Positions 54,214-64,000 of a stretch of 64,000 nt of DNA are shown here, in pieces. Where the stretch lies: positions 124,001-188,000 of the forward strand of contig NZ_CP045144.1 in the NCBI RefSeq assembly GCF_009223885.1, read 5' to 3'. The stretch comes from Ancylobacter sp. TS-1 (GTDB taxonomy: Bacteria; Pseudomonadota; Alphaproteobacteria; Rhizobiales; Xanthobacteraceae). A model generated the notes under the pieces. That model was not told the origin of the DNA. It did no database searches and was given only the letters and a program-made list of their open reading frames with translations. A program made the position numbers and the translations under genes. Position 1 is the first letter of the stretch. Every line of letters begins with the position of its first letter.

Positions 54214-54663
54214 TCATATGTTGTACATCAGGTCGACATTGGGGGCTTCGGCGAAGGTGATCATGTCCTGCAGCGACAGGCGGTCGAGAATGTCCGACAT
54301 GGCGTCGCGCACCTTGCTCATGGTGATGCGCACCGAACAGGTCGCGAGATCCTCGCAGTCCTGGCAGGGGACATAGGCGCTCTTGCTGGCGCAACCGATC
54401 GGGGCCAGCGGTCCATCCAGCGTGCGGATGATGTGGCCGATGCGGATCTCGCGCGGGGTGCGCGCGAGCGCATAGCCGCCGCCCGGCCCCTTCTTGGAGC
54501 GCAGCATGCCGGCATTGCGCAGTTCAAGCAGGATCGCGTCGAGGAACTTCTTCGGTATGTTGTTGGCTGTGGCGATTTCCTGGCCCATCGCGCTCGAACC
54601 GGGCTCGAGCCTCGCGAGGAAAAGCATCGCCTTCAGGCCGTATTTGCCCTTGTTGGTCAGCAT
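54214..54663 (-). CDS. Rrf2-family transcriptional regulator
   Basis: 149 residues. Winged-helix N-terminus ([54 protein letters not shown]). Four cysteines follow at 91, 100, 103 and 109 (C-x8-C-x2-C-x5-C), a spacing differing from IscR (92, 98, 104) but able to hold an iron-sulfur cluster. It probably senses iron-sulfur, redox or NO status, and likely controls its own operon with mgsA. The precise signal is unknown. Confidence 0.9.
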   Translation of the reverse strand: MLTNKGKYGLKAMLFLARLEPGSSAMGQEIATANNIPKKFLDAILLELRNAGMLRSKKGPGGGYALARTPREIRIGHIIRTLDGPLAPIGCASKSAYVPCQDCEDLATCSVRITMSKVRDAMSDILDRLSLQDMITFAEAPNVDLMYNI

Positions 54664-54717
54664 GTCCGCACATCATCCAGCATGCGTGGCAAGAGCGAAT
54701 CCCCCGCAATTGATACG

Positions 54718-54725
54718 CTATATAG
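54718..54725. promoter_or_regulatory. CTATATAG palindrome upstream of the Rrf2 gene
   Basis: An AT-only core palindrome in the 113-base gap between the small membrane protein gene and the Rrf2 start. It may be part of the Rrf2 promoter or its operator; a similar TCTAT/ATAGA dyad lies upstream of the small gene at 54953. Confidence 0.3.
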
Positions 54726-54776
54726 ATGGTAGATCAGCCGAACTTTTACCAGAAACCGTAATTCGGCACCGCTGAG

Positions 54777-54926
54777 TCAGCCTGCGGAACCGGCGGCAAC
54801 CGTCACCGGCGCTGCGACCTGTTCGTCGCGGAAGGGATGCGCGAAAAGTACGGCGCCGATGACCGCACCATAGGCCAATGCAAACAGCAGCGTGTCGCGA
54901 TAGCGGCGGATGCCGGCCTTGGCCAT
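54777..54926 (-). CDS. Small membrane protein (49 aa)
   Basis: Reads MAKAGIRRYRDTLLFALAYG then a hydrophobic stretch AVIGAVLFA and a polar tail ending AAGSAG. One membrane helix (~12-29) with a positive N-terminus predicts an inner-membrane single-pass protein. The ATG has GGAGAGGG seven bases upstream, and a promoter-like pair lies just before. No family recognised. It lies between the Pif1-like gene and the Rrf2 gene on the same strand. Confidence 0.6.
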   Translation of the reverse strand: MAKAGIRRYRDTLLFALAYGAVIGAVLFAHPFRDEQVAAPVTVAAGSAG

Positions 54927-54950
54927 GGGTCCCTCTCCGGTGAGGGTATT

Positions 54951-54978
54951 AATCTATCGATAATATAGAATTTGTAAA
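54951..54978 (-). promoter_or_regulatory. Probable promoter with dyad for the small membrane protein gene
   Basis: On the minus strand -35 TTTACA (54973-54978), 16-base spacer, -10 TAGATT (54951-54956). The dyad TCTAT (54953-54957) / ATAGA (54965-54969) overlaps the -10 box, so a repressor could act here. The stretch 54948-54978 is one of the most AT-rich in the window. Confidence 0.4.
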
Positions 54979-54982
54979 CCCC

Positions 54983-56305
54983 TCAGGCGGGGAGCGTCGC
55001 CGCGGCCTCGAAGGCGGCCGTGAAGGCGGCCACGCGGCGGTCGATGCGGATGTCCGAGGCGCGCAGCGGCCGGGCCAGCGACAGCCCCTCCAGCGAGCGG
55101 GCGCGCGACAGCGCGACATAGGCCTGACCGGCGGCGAAGGCGCCGCTGTCGAAGTCGATGCGCACGTCCTCAAGGGTCAGGCCCTGCGCCTTGTGCACCG
55201 TCACCGCCCAGGCCGGCACGAGAGGAAGCTGGCTGTAGCTGCCGACCACCTTGGCCGCCACCTTGCCCGTCGCCTCGTCCCAGTCGTAGCGGATACGCTC
55301 CCAGCTTGTGCGCTCGATCTCGACGATCCCCGCCCCGTCGAGCCGGACATAGGCGCGGTCCGGGGCGAGGCCGGTGACGGTGCCGACCGAGCCGTTGACC
55401 CATTGCTTCTCGGGGTCGTTGCGCACCGTCATCACCCGCGCGCCGACCTTCAGCGCCAGCGCCTCCGGCACCGGCAGGCGGTCATTGGCGAGGTCGAACT
55501 CGCCCTCGCTCTTGCCCTCATAAAGCCGGCCCTCGTCGTAGAGCGCCTCGAGGCCGCGCCGGTTATAGGCGTCGACGCGCATATTGGTCGGCGCCAGCAC
55601 GACCGGGATGCGGCCGGGCCGGTGCTCGCGGAACGAGGCCTCGTTGATGGCGGCGACCGCCTCATGCACGTAGCGGCCCATGCGCAGCTCGGCGAGATGC
55701 TCGACGAAATAGGCGTCGGTCTGGCGATGCACCTGCAGGAAGGGCAGCCGCGCCGGCTCCACCTCCCGCAGCACGCGGGCGTCGAAGGCGAAAGGCCCCT
55801 CATAGCCGAGATGGCCGAGGATCTCGCGCTCGGCCGTGGGCACCACCGGCGGCAGTTGCAGGAAGTCGCCGACCAGCACCACCTGCACGCCGCCGAAGGG
55901 CTCGGGATTGCCGCGCGCGATGCGCAGGCTACGGTCCACCGCGTCGAGCACATCCGCCCGCACCATGGAAATCTCGTCGATGACCAGCCGTTCCAGCTTC
56001 TTCATCAGCGTGCGCTTTGGCGAGCGCGGCTTGACCTGATCAGGGTCGACGAGGCGCGGCGGCAGGCCGAAGAAGGAATGGATGGTCTGCCCGCCAAGCT
56101 GGAGGGCGGCGACGCCGGTCGGGGCGAGGAAGGCCTGCCGGCTGCCGCCATGCCGCCGAAGCGTGTGCAGGAAGGTCGTCTTGCCGGTGCCCGCGCCGCC
56201 CAGCACCATCACCACGGGCGCGCCCTGGCCCACCACGGTGAGCGGGCCGGCGAAGGCCTCCACGGGGACCGAGGGACGAATCGGCAGGGCGGGTGTCTCG
56301 TTCAT
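54983..56305 (-). CDS. Pif1-like superfamily 1 DNA helicase
   Basis: 440 residues. Walker A GGAGTGKTT, motif II VIDEISM, motif III GDFLQLPPV, a QVHRQTD region and the C-terminal UvrD/RecD-type motif AVTVHKAQGLTLEDV and AYVALSRARSLEGL mark a Pif1/RecD-like 5'-3' helicase. Such proteins unwind G-quadruplexes or stalled forks; the bacterial role is poorly known. The N-terminal domain is short. It lies upstream of the small membrane protein gene on the same strand. Confidence 0.88.
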   Translation of the reverse strand: MNETPALPIRPSVPVEAFAGPLTVVGQGAPVVMVLGGAGTGKTTFLHTLRRHGGSRQAFLAPTGVAALQLGGQTIHSFFGLPPRLVDPDQVKPRSPKRTLMKKLERLVIDEISMVRADVLDAVDRSLRIARGNPEPFGGVQVVLVGDFLQLPPVVPTAEREILGHLGYEGPFAFDARVLREVEPARLPFLQVHRQTDAYFVEHLAELRMGRYVHEAVAAINEASFREHRPGRIPVVLAPTNMRVDAYNRRGLEALYDEGRLYEGKSEGEFDLANDRLPVPEALALKVGARVMTVRNDPEKQWVNGSVGTVTGLAPDRAYVRLDGAGIVEIERTSWERIRYDWDEATGKVAAKVVGSYSQLPLVPAWAVTVHKAQGLTLEDVRIDFDSGAFAAGQAYVALSRARSLEGLSLARPLRASDIRIDRRVAAFTAAFEAAATLPA

Positions 56306-56364
56306 CGGCGCAATGGAGCACAGGCGGGCGGGAAGGGCGACATCACCCGCGCCGTGGCGTTGTT

Positions 56365-56457
56365 CGTCATCCCGGACGGCCTGCGGCCGATCCGGGATCG
56401 CTCGCCGTCGTGGAACGCGATCCCGGCTCTCCGGCTCCGCCTTCGGCCGGGATGACG
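56365..56457. repeat. REP/BIME-like palindromic repeat, copy 5
   Basis: CGTCATCCCGGACGG...GGCCGATCCGGGATCG then GCGATCCCGGCTCTCCGG...CGGCCGGGATGACG, almost the same as copy 4. It lies between the Pif1-like gene and the EamA-type transporter gene, both on the minus strand. Confidence 0.88.
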
Positions 56458-56477
56458 GAGGCCAGAGCGGCGTACCC

Positions 56478-57320
56478 TCAGTGCAACTTGATCAGCGCCA
56501 GCCCGGCAACGATCAGCACGGCGGCGAGGATGCGCTCGCGGCGCAGTGGCTCGTGCAGCACCACGACCGCGATGACGGCGCCGAACAGCACGCTGGATTC
56601 GCGCACCGCCGCGACGAGGCCGATGGGTGCCTTGGTCATCGCCCAGATCGAGATCGAGTAGGCGGCGAGCGACATCGCCCCGCCGGCAAGGCCCGGCCCG
56701 ATGAAGGAGAGCGTCGGCGCCAGCGCGCGCGGTCCCTTCCAGGCGAGGCCGAACAGGGTGATGACCACGCTGTCGGCGACGAACAGCCAGGCGGAATAGA
56801 GGTGCGGGCTGCTGGCGGCGCGGGCGCCGAGCCCGTCCACCAGCGTATAGGCCGTGATGGAGAGCCCGCACATCAGCGCGAGGCGCAGCGCCGTGCGGTC
56901 GATGGCGGCCAGGCCTGCGCGCCGCCAGGCGATGGTGAGGATGCCCAGCGCCAGCAGCGCCACGCCGAGGAAGCCCTGCGCGTCCACCGCCTCGCCCACC
57001 AGCGTCACCGACAGGATGGTGGTGAGCAGCGGCGCGCTGCCGCGCGCCAGCGGGTAGACCAGCCCCATGTCGGCGCGCCGGTAGGCCCCGCTCAGCGTCA
57101 GGTAATAGACGAGATGGATGAGGACCGAGGCGAGGATCCAGGGCCAGACATGCGGTTCCGGCAGGCCGAAATAGAGCGCCGCCGGCAGCGCGATGACGCC
57201 GCAGGCGGCATTGATCAGCACCACGGCGAGGAACGGGTCGAGCCGGATCTTCAGCACCGCGTTCCAGCCCGCGTGCATCGCGGCGGCGGCGATGACGGCG
57301 AGGAAGACGCTGGGTTCCAT
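56478..57320 (-). CDS. DMT/EamA-family transporter
   Basis: 280 residues with about ten membrane helices in two repeated EamA halves (AAAAMHAGWNAVLKIRLDPF; YPLARGSAPLLTTILSVTLVGE; MTKAPIGLVAAVRESSVLFGAVIAVVVLHEPL). Metabolite exporter or importer; substrate unknown. The ATG at 57320 is chosen as it precedes the first helix. The extra upstream frame is not coding. Confidence 0.88.
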   Translation of the reverse strand: MEPSVFLAVIAAAAMHAGWNAVLKIRLDPFLAVVLINAACGVIALPAALYFGLPEPHVWPWILASVLIHLVYYLTLSGAYRRADMGLVYPLARGSAPLLTTILSVTLVGEAVDAQGFLGVALLALGILTIAWRRAGLAAIDRTALRLALMCGLSITAYTLVDGLGARAASSPHLYSAWLFVADSVVITLFGLAWKGPRALAPTLSFIGPGLAGGAMSLAAYSISIWAMTKAPIGLVAAVRESSVLFGAVIAVVVLHEPLRRERILAAVLIVAGLALIKLH

Positions 57321-57499
57321 GGAACGGCCCGGCCGGAGGGAAGCGCAAGCGGCAGGCTTTAGCCGATTCCGCCGGCGATGCCGAGCGTGGCGAAGCCGGG
57401 CGGCACCCAACGGGCATGGCGCCGTCCGCGCTCCCGGAAGTGCCGGGACGGAAAGGGCCGCGCCGGGGCGCGACCCTCGAAATCGTGGCTTGTCCTCGC

Positions 57500-58960
57500 T
57501 CAGACCCCGAGCTGGGTGACGAACTTGGTGTTCACATAGGCTTCCATCGCCTCGGTGCCGCCTTCCGAGCCGTAGCCGGAATCCTTGATGCCGCCGAACG
57601 GCACTTCGGGGAGGGCGAGGCCGTGATGGTTGATCGACACCATGCCGCTCTCCACCCGGCGGGCGAACTCGTCGGCGCGGGTGGCGGAGGTGGTGTAGGC
57701 ATAGGCCGCGAGGCCGTAGGGCAGGCGGTTGGCCTCGGCGATCACCGCCTCCGTCGAGGAGAACGGCATGATCGGCACGATGGGGCCGAACGGCTCCTCA
57801 TTGAGGATGCGGGCATCGGCCGGCAGGTCGGTGAGCACGGTCGGCTCGAAGAAATAGCCCTTATTGCCGATGCGCGCGCCGCCGGTGCGCAAAGTGGCGC
57901 CCTTCGAGACCGCGTCGGCGGTCAGTGCCTCCATGGCCTCGACGCGGCGCGGATTGGCGAGCGGGCCCATGCGCACGCCGTCCTCCAGCCCGTTACCGAC
58001 CTTCACGCCCTTCACGGCCTCGGTGAAGCCGTCGACAAAGCGGGAATAGAGGTCCTCATGCACGAGGAAGCGGGTCGGCGAGACGCAGACCTGCCCCGCA
58101 TTGCGGAACTTGGCGCCGGAAAGCAGCTTGATCGCCACTTCCACATCTGCATCCTCGAACACCACGGCCGGGGCGTGGCCGCCCAGTTCCATGGTGACGC
58201 GCTTCATATGGGCGCCGGCGAGCGCGGCGAGCTGCTTGCCGACCACGGTCGAGCCGGTGAAGGAGATCTTCTTCACGATCGGATGCGGGATCAGATACTG
58301 CGAGATTTCGGCCGGCACGCCGAAGACGAGATTGACCACGCCCGCTGGCACGCCGGCATCGGCATAGGCGCGCACCAGCTCGGCGCAGCTCGCCGGTGTC
58401 TCCTCCGGTCCCTTGAGGATGACGGCGCAGCCCGCGGCCAGCGCGGCCGATACCTTGCGCACCGCCTGGTTGATCGGGAAGTTCCATGGCGTGAAGGCGG
58501 CGACGACGCCGACCGGCTCGCGGTGGACGATCTGCTGCACGCCGGCGGCACGGGCCGGGATCAGCCGGCCGTACTGGCGCCGGCCTTCCTCGGCGAACCA
58601 GTCGATGATGTCGGCGGAGGCCAGCGTCTCCATGCGGGCTTCCGGCAGCGGCTTGCCCTGCTCCATGGTCATGAGGACGGCGATCGTCTCATGGCGCTCG
58701 CGCAGGATCTCGGCGGCCTTGCGCATGATCTTGTAGCGCTCGTGCGGCGGGGTGTGGCGCCACACGGCGAAGCCCTTCTCGGCGGCAGCCAGCGCCGCGT
58801 CGAGATCGGCGCGGCTGGCATGGGCGAGCGTGCCGAGTTCCTCTTCCGTCGCCGGGTTGATGACCTTCTGGCTGGCCGGCGCGCCGCCATGGCCGCTGCC
58901 CCCGCGCCACTGGCCGTCGATGAAGAGCAGGACGTCGGGATAGGACACGGAATGCTGCAT
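57500..58960 (-). CDS. gabD: NAD(P)-dependent succinate-semialdehyde-type dehydrogenase
   Basis: 486 residues of the aldehyde dehydrogenase superfamily. TPWNFPINQAVRKVSAALAAGC, FTGSTVVGKQL, catalytic Glu in MELGGHAP and catalytic Cys292 in NAGQVCVSP. The family branch resembles succinate-semialdehyde dehydrogenase (GabD/Sad), but related aldehydes are possible. The ATG at 58960 has GAAAGG eight bases upstream. Its promoter region is shared with the divergent MgtC-family gene. Confidence 0.88.
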   Translation of the reverse strand: MQHSVSYPDVLLFIDGQWRGGSGHGGAPASQKVINPATEEELGTLAHASRADLDAALAAAEKGFAVWRHTPPHERYKIMRKAAEILRERHETIAVLMTMEQGKPLPEARMETLASADIIDWFAEEGRRQYGRLIPARAAGVQQIVHREPVGVVAAFTPWNFPINQAVRKVSAALAAGCAVILKGPEETPASCAELVRAYADAGVPAGVVNLVFGVPAEISQYLIPHPIVKKISFTGSTVVGKQLAALAGAHMKRVTMELGGHAPAVVFEDADVEVAIKLLSGAKFRNAGQVCVSPTRFLVHEDLYSRFVDGFTEAVKGVKVGNGLEDGVRMGPLANPRRVEAMEALTADAVSKGATLRTGGARIGNKGYFFEPTVLTDLPADARILNEEPFGPIVPIMPFSSTEAVIAEANRLPYGLAAYAYTTSATRADEFARRVESGMVSINHHGLALPEVPFGGIKDSGYGSEGGTEAMEAYVNTKFVTQLGV

Positions 58961-59112
58961 GGCCGAACCTTTCGGGATAGGGTGCTGGGGCATACCTAAT
59001 CGTCCCGACGTCGGACGGAAAGGGGCAGACCCGGCCTGACGCAGGGGAATTGGATCCAATTTTCGCAGGCGCGGAGCCGACGTCCCTCAGGCGCCGGGCG
59101 CGTGGAGGCCCG

Positions 59113-59622
59113 ATGGTTCTGGACGGCGTCGATCTCGACAACCTGCTGCGCCTGCTGGCCGCGACCCTGATCGGCATGGCGGTCGGCACGGATCGCGACC
59201 TGAAGGGCAAACCAGGGGGCATGCGCACGCTCGGGCCGGTGTGCATGGGCGCGACGCTGGTGTCGCTCACCGCGCTGCAGGTCGGCGAACTGAACCAGCA
59301 TCCGGACGCGACCAGCCGTGTCGTGCAGGGCGTCCTGCAGGGCGTGCTCACCGGCGTCGGCTTCATCGGCGCGGGCGTCGTCCTGCGCAGCGAGGCGGAC
59401 GGTCACGAGGCCCATCGCCTCACCACGGCGGCCACCGTGTGGGCGACGGCGGTGCTCGGCATTGCCTGCGCGCTGGCGAGCTGGAACCTGATCCTGCTCG
59501 GACTGGTCTTTACCGTCGTGCTGCTGGTGGTCGCCAATCCGCTCGAGCGGATCGTCGAGCGGCTGGCCGCCCGTCGGGCCGCCTCACGGAACGAGGAGGC
59601 CGGCCCCGATGCCGACCGCTGA
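59113..59622 (+). CDS. MgtC/SapB-family membrane protein
   Basis: 169 residues. N-terminal membrane domain with LLAATLIGMAVGTDRDLKGKPGGMRT and GVLTGVGFIGAGVVLR, the conserved MgtC core, and four to five helices. It lacks the C-terminal soluble domain of virulence MgtC, so it belongs to the shorter SapB-like group of unknown ion-related function. The ATG at 59113 has GGAGG upstream and is preferred over 59050. A small membrane protein gene overlaps its 3' end. Confidence 0.88.
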   Translation: MVLDGVDLDNLLRLLAATLIGMAVGTDRDLKGKPGGMRTLGPVCMGATLVSLTALQVGELNQHPDATSRVVQGVLQGVLTGVGFIGAGVVLRSEADGHEAHRLTTAATVWATAVLGIACALASWNLILLGLVFTVVLLVVANPLERIVERLAARRAASRNEEAGPDADR

Positions 59623-59788
59623 CGGTTCTTCCGAGGAGACCGCCCCGTCGGCACAGGGCCGCCCGGGCCGGTCGCGCACGCCGTGGCCGCATGGGCGCCG
59701 GCGCAACTGGCGCGCGGCGCTCATGCTCGCGGCGGCGGCCGTGCTGATGGCGGCCGGCCTGTCGATCTGGTCGTCGCTGGAGCCCTGA
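59609..59788 (+). CDS. Small membrane protein (59 aa) overlapping the MgtC-family gene
   Basis: A polar Gly/Arg/Pro-rich N-terminal part, RRRNWRAALM, then a single hydrophobic helix (~36-54) and a short tail ending WSSLEP. The ATG lies 14 bases before the MgtC-family stop, and GAGGAGG (59593-59599) lies nine bases upstream, an excellent ribosome site. That and the coupled layout suggest a real gene. No family recognised. Confidence 0.55.
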   Translation: MPTADGSSEETAPSAQGRPGRSRTPWPHGRRRNWRAALMLAAAAVLMAAGLSIWSSLEP

Positions 59789-59804
59789 GGCGGGGCCTCC
59801 AGCG

Positions 59805-62558
<2,754 letters not shown>

Positions 62559-62656
62559 GCTCCATGGTTAGGAGCACAGCGTTAACGAACGGTATGGAGC
62601 GGCGTGAATTCCCCGGCCTGTGGACGGCGGGACGCAGGCCGCGCCCCGCCGTGACC

Positions 62657-62977
62657 TCAGACCGGAAGGCCGAGCGTGGCGCGGATTTCGGGCGCCAGAA
62701 GGTCGTGCGTCTCGGGATGCTTCATCACGTAGCGCCCGAACACCGAGCAGCGCGGGATGACCGACAGCCCGTTCTTGCGCGCGCTCGCGAGGCCAGCTTC
62801 CACGAGCCGCGTCGCGATACCGCGCCCGCCGAGCTCGGCCGGCACCTCGGTGTGGGTGAAGATGATGTGGTCGGGCGCCAGCACATATTGCGCGAAGGCG
62901 ACATGCCCGTCCTGCTCGATCTCGAAACGGTCGGCGGCGCGGTTGTCGCGCACCGGGATTTCACCGTTGATGCTCAT
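62657..62977 (-). CDS. Small GNAT-like N-acetyltransferase (YidJ/Gcn5-related type)
   Basis: 106 residues. ADRFEIEQDGHVAFAQYVL, HTEVPAELGGRGIATRLVEAGLASAR with the acetyl-CoA binding GGRGIA loop, and C-terminal SVFGRYVMKHPETHDLL fit the small PF14542-type acetyltransferases. These are often single-domain and of unknown substrate. It is followed by 98 bases to the ftsK start. Confidence 0.88.
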   Translation of the reverse strand: MSINGEIPVRDNRAADRFEIEQDGHVAFAQYVLAPDHIIFTHTEVPAELGGRGIATRLVEAGLASARKNGLSVIPRCSVFGRYVMKHPETHDLLAPEIRATLGLPV

Positions 62978-63198
62978 TCTCTGCTCCTTGGGGACGCCGC
63001 TGGCCGGCGCCGGTTATGGCTCGGCCGCGTCGCCGGCCGATGGGATATTGTCGACCAAAACAGGCCGCGAGTCGCCCCCTTGCCGCTGGGCGGTCAGGGA
63101 CATTGCGAGCGACGCGAGCGACATGGCGCGGACAGGTTTCGGTCGCCCGCCTGCGGGGGATATGGGATAGCGGGGCGAAACAGAAAGGCTTCGCCCCC
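62978..63198. other. Divergent region between GNAT and nitroreductase genes
   Basis: 221 bases holding the promoters of both flanking genes. It contains short palindromes (GCCGGCGCCGGT near 63004, GCGAGCGACGCGAGCGAC direct repeat near 63107-63124). No recognisable operator. Confidence 0.35.
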
Positions 63199-63810
63199 AT
63201 GAACCACGTCCGACGTCCCGCTTCGCCCGACCTGCTCGCCGCGCTGGAAGGCCGCCGCTCGGTGTCGGCGGCCGCGCTCGCCGCGCCCGGGCCGGATGCG
63301 GACGAGACATCGCGGCTGCTCGCCATCGCCGCCCGCGTGCCGGACCACGCCATGCTGGTGCCGTGGCGCTTCATCGTCATCGAGGGGGAGGCGCGCGCGG
63401 AACTGGGCGCGCTTCTGGCGGACGCTTATCGCGCCGGCAACCCGCAGATGGTGCCGGAGAAGCGGGAGAAGTTCGCCGGCATCATGTCGCGCCTGTTCCC
63501 GGCGCCGCTGACGGTGGTGGTGGTCAGCCGGCCGGTCGGTGGCACGATGATCCCGCAATTCGAGCAGGAGCTGTCGGCCGGGGCGGCGTGCATGAACCTG
63601 CTGACCGGGGCAAAGGCGATGGGGTTCCATGCGATCTGGGTGACGGGCTGGGCGGCGACGCACCCCGAAGCCTGCCGCCTCCTCGGCGTCGGCGAGGGCG
63701 AGCGGGTGGCCGGCATCGTCCATGTCGGCACGGCGGCCGGCGAGGAGCCGGGCGAGCGCCCGCGCCCGGATGTCGCCGCGCTCACCACCCGCTGGGCGCC
63801 GCCGGACTGA
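63199..63810 (+). CDS. Nitroreductase-family protein (YdjA-like)
   Basis: 203 residues; FMN-binding nitroreductase fold. RRPASPDLLAALEGRRSVS at the N-terminus, ARVPDHAMLVPWRFIVIEGEAR, FEQELSAGAACMNLLTGAKAMGFHAIWVTGW and the Gly-rich C-terminus match small single-domain nitroreductases like YdjA. Substrate unknown. The ATG has GAAAGG 11 bases upstream; the frame open to 63016 is not used. Followed by a terminator. Confidence 0.88.
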   Translation: MNHVRRPASPDLLAALEGRRSVSAAALAAPGPDADETSRLLAIAARVPDHAMLVPWRFIVIEGEARAELGALLADAYRAGNPQMVPEKREKFAGIMSRLFPAPLTVVVVSRPVGGTMIPQFEQELSAGAACMNLLTGAKAMGFHAIWVTGWAATHPEACRLLGVGEGERVAGIVHVGTAAGEEPGERPRPDVAALTTRWAPPD

Positions 63811-63832
63811 CCGAGGCAGCGGCGGGAAACGG

Positions 63833-63864
63833 AAAGGCCGCCCCGGTTTCCCGGGACGGCCTTT
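63833..63864. terminator. Bidirectional terminator between nitroreductase and malate synthase genes
   Basis: AAAGGCCG (63833-63840) and CGGCCTTT (63857-63864) form a perfect eight-base stem with a further CCC/GGG pairing inside. A/T ends on both sides fit a terminator for convergent transcripts. Confidence 0.7.
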
Positions 63865-63908
63865 CGCGTCGGCGTTGTCCGGCGCGTCCTCGATCGCTCG
63901 ATCGGCGG

Positions 63909-64000
63909 TCAGGCGGCGGCCTGGGCCTGCTTGGCCTCGCGGCGGCGGCGGGTCAGGACGAATTCGGTGTAGCCATTGGCCTGCGCACGGCCCTCGAAGA
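63909..64000 (-). CDS. glcB: Malate synthase G, C-terminal end (window cuts the gene)
   Basis: Only the last ~30 codons are visible: FEGRAQANGYTEFVLTRRRR then EAKQAQAAA and TGA. The pattern F-x-G-x-x-Q-x-N/S-G-Y-T-E-x-x-L and a basic tail aligns well with the C-terminus of malate synthase G (E. coli: KGVEQPSGYTEPLLH). It would condense glyoxylate and acetyl-CoA. The identification rests on this short stretch. Confidence 0.6.
   Translation of the reverse strand, partial: FEGRAQANGYTEFVLTRRRREAKQAQAAA

Overview
The window is GC-rich, densely coded DNA from an alphaproteobacterium, most likely a facultatively methylotrophic member of the Hyphomicrobiales (Xanthobacter, Ancylobacter or Starkeya-like; this is inference). 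Two things point there. One is the left-hand gene order ccmF - ccmH - degP - response regulator - histidine kinase - glnE, an order I recall as typical of rhizobial relatives. The other is a nearly complete set of archaeal-type genes for tetrahydromethanopterin (H4MPT) and methylofuran-dependent formaldehyde oxidation. No rRNA, tRNA, CRISPR array, insertion sequence or prophage was seen.

Layout. 1-9.9 kb: end of the cytochrome c maturation operon (ccmF, ccmH) with a small DUF4258/DUF2283 gene pair between the two genes, the periplasmic protease degP, an OmpR-type two-component system and glnE. 9.9-15.6 kb: an FAD oxidoreductase of the L-2-hydroxyglutarate dehydrogenase type, a PleC-like PAS histidine kinase, a Fae-family gene and a PAS-GGDEF protein. 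15.7-38.2 kb: the C1 island, broken only by pepN and mgtE. It has five transcriptional blocks: mfnD-mfnF-folB(-pepN) on minus; a lone HisA-like gene on plus; mptG-mtdB-(ATP-grasp)-mch-(RimK-like)-(CitG-like) on minus; (pterin dehydratase)-fhcB-fhcA-fhcD-fhcC on plus; and mfnE-(DmrB-like flavoprotein)-(DHPS-like)-DUF447-mfnB on minus.

How the island works together. Fae-type enzymes condense formaldehyde with the pterin, MtdB oxidises methylene-H4MPT, Mch hydrolyses methenyl-H4MPT, and Fhc transfers the formyl group to methylofuran and releases formate. MptG, FolB, the DHPS-like protein and the DmrB-like flavoprotein fit steps of pterin cofactor synthesis. MfnB, MfnD, MfnE and MfnF fit methylofuran synthesis. 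A HisA-like isomerase with both catalytic aspartates, a CitG-like protein, a RimK-like ligase, a further ATP-grasp protein and a DUF447 protein have no firm step and are the best candidates for undescribed chemistry here.

38.5-64 kb is general accessory and housekeeping DNA: a SpoU methyltransferase, an ABC-F protein, a vapBC-type toxin-antitoxin pair with a TGTACA operator, a D-2-hydroxyacid dehydrogenase, an exbB-exbD-tonB operon, a dpp peptide transporter with divergent gcdH, an Rrf2 regulator with methylglyoxal synthase, a Pif1-like helicase, an EamA-type transporter, a semialdehyde dehydrogenase, an MgtC-family protein, an FtsK-type translocase without membrane segments, a small acetyltransferase, a nitroreductase and the end of a malate synthase G gene. 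At least five copies of a ~90-100 bp palindromic repeat (REP/BIME-like) lie between genes in this right half; none was seen in the left 32 kb.
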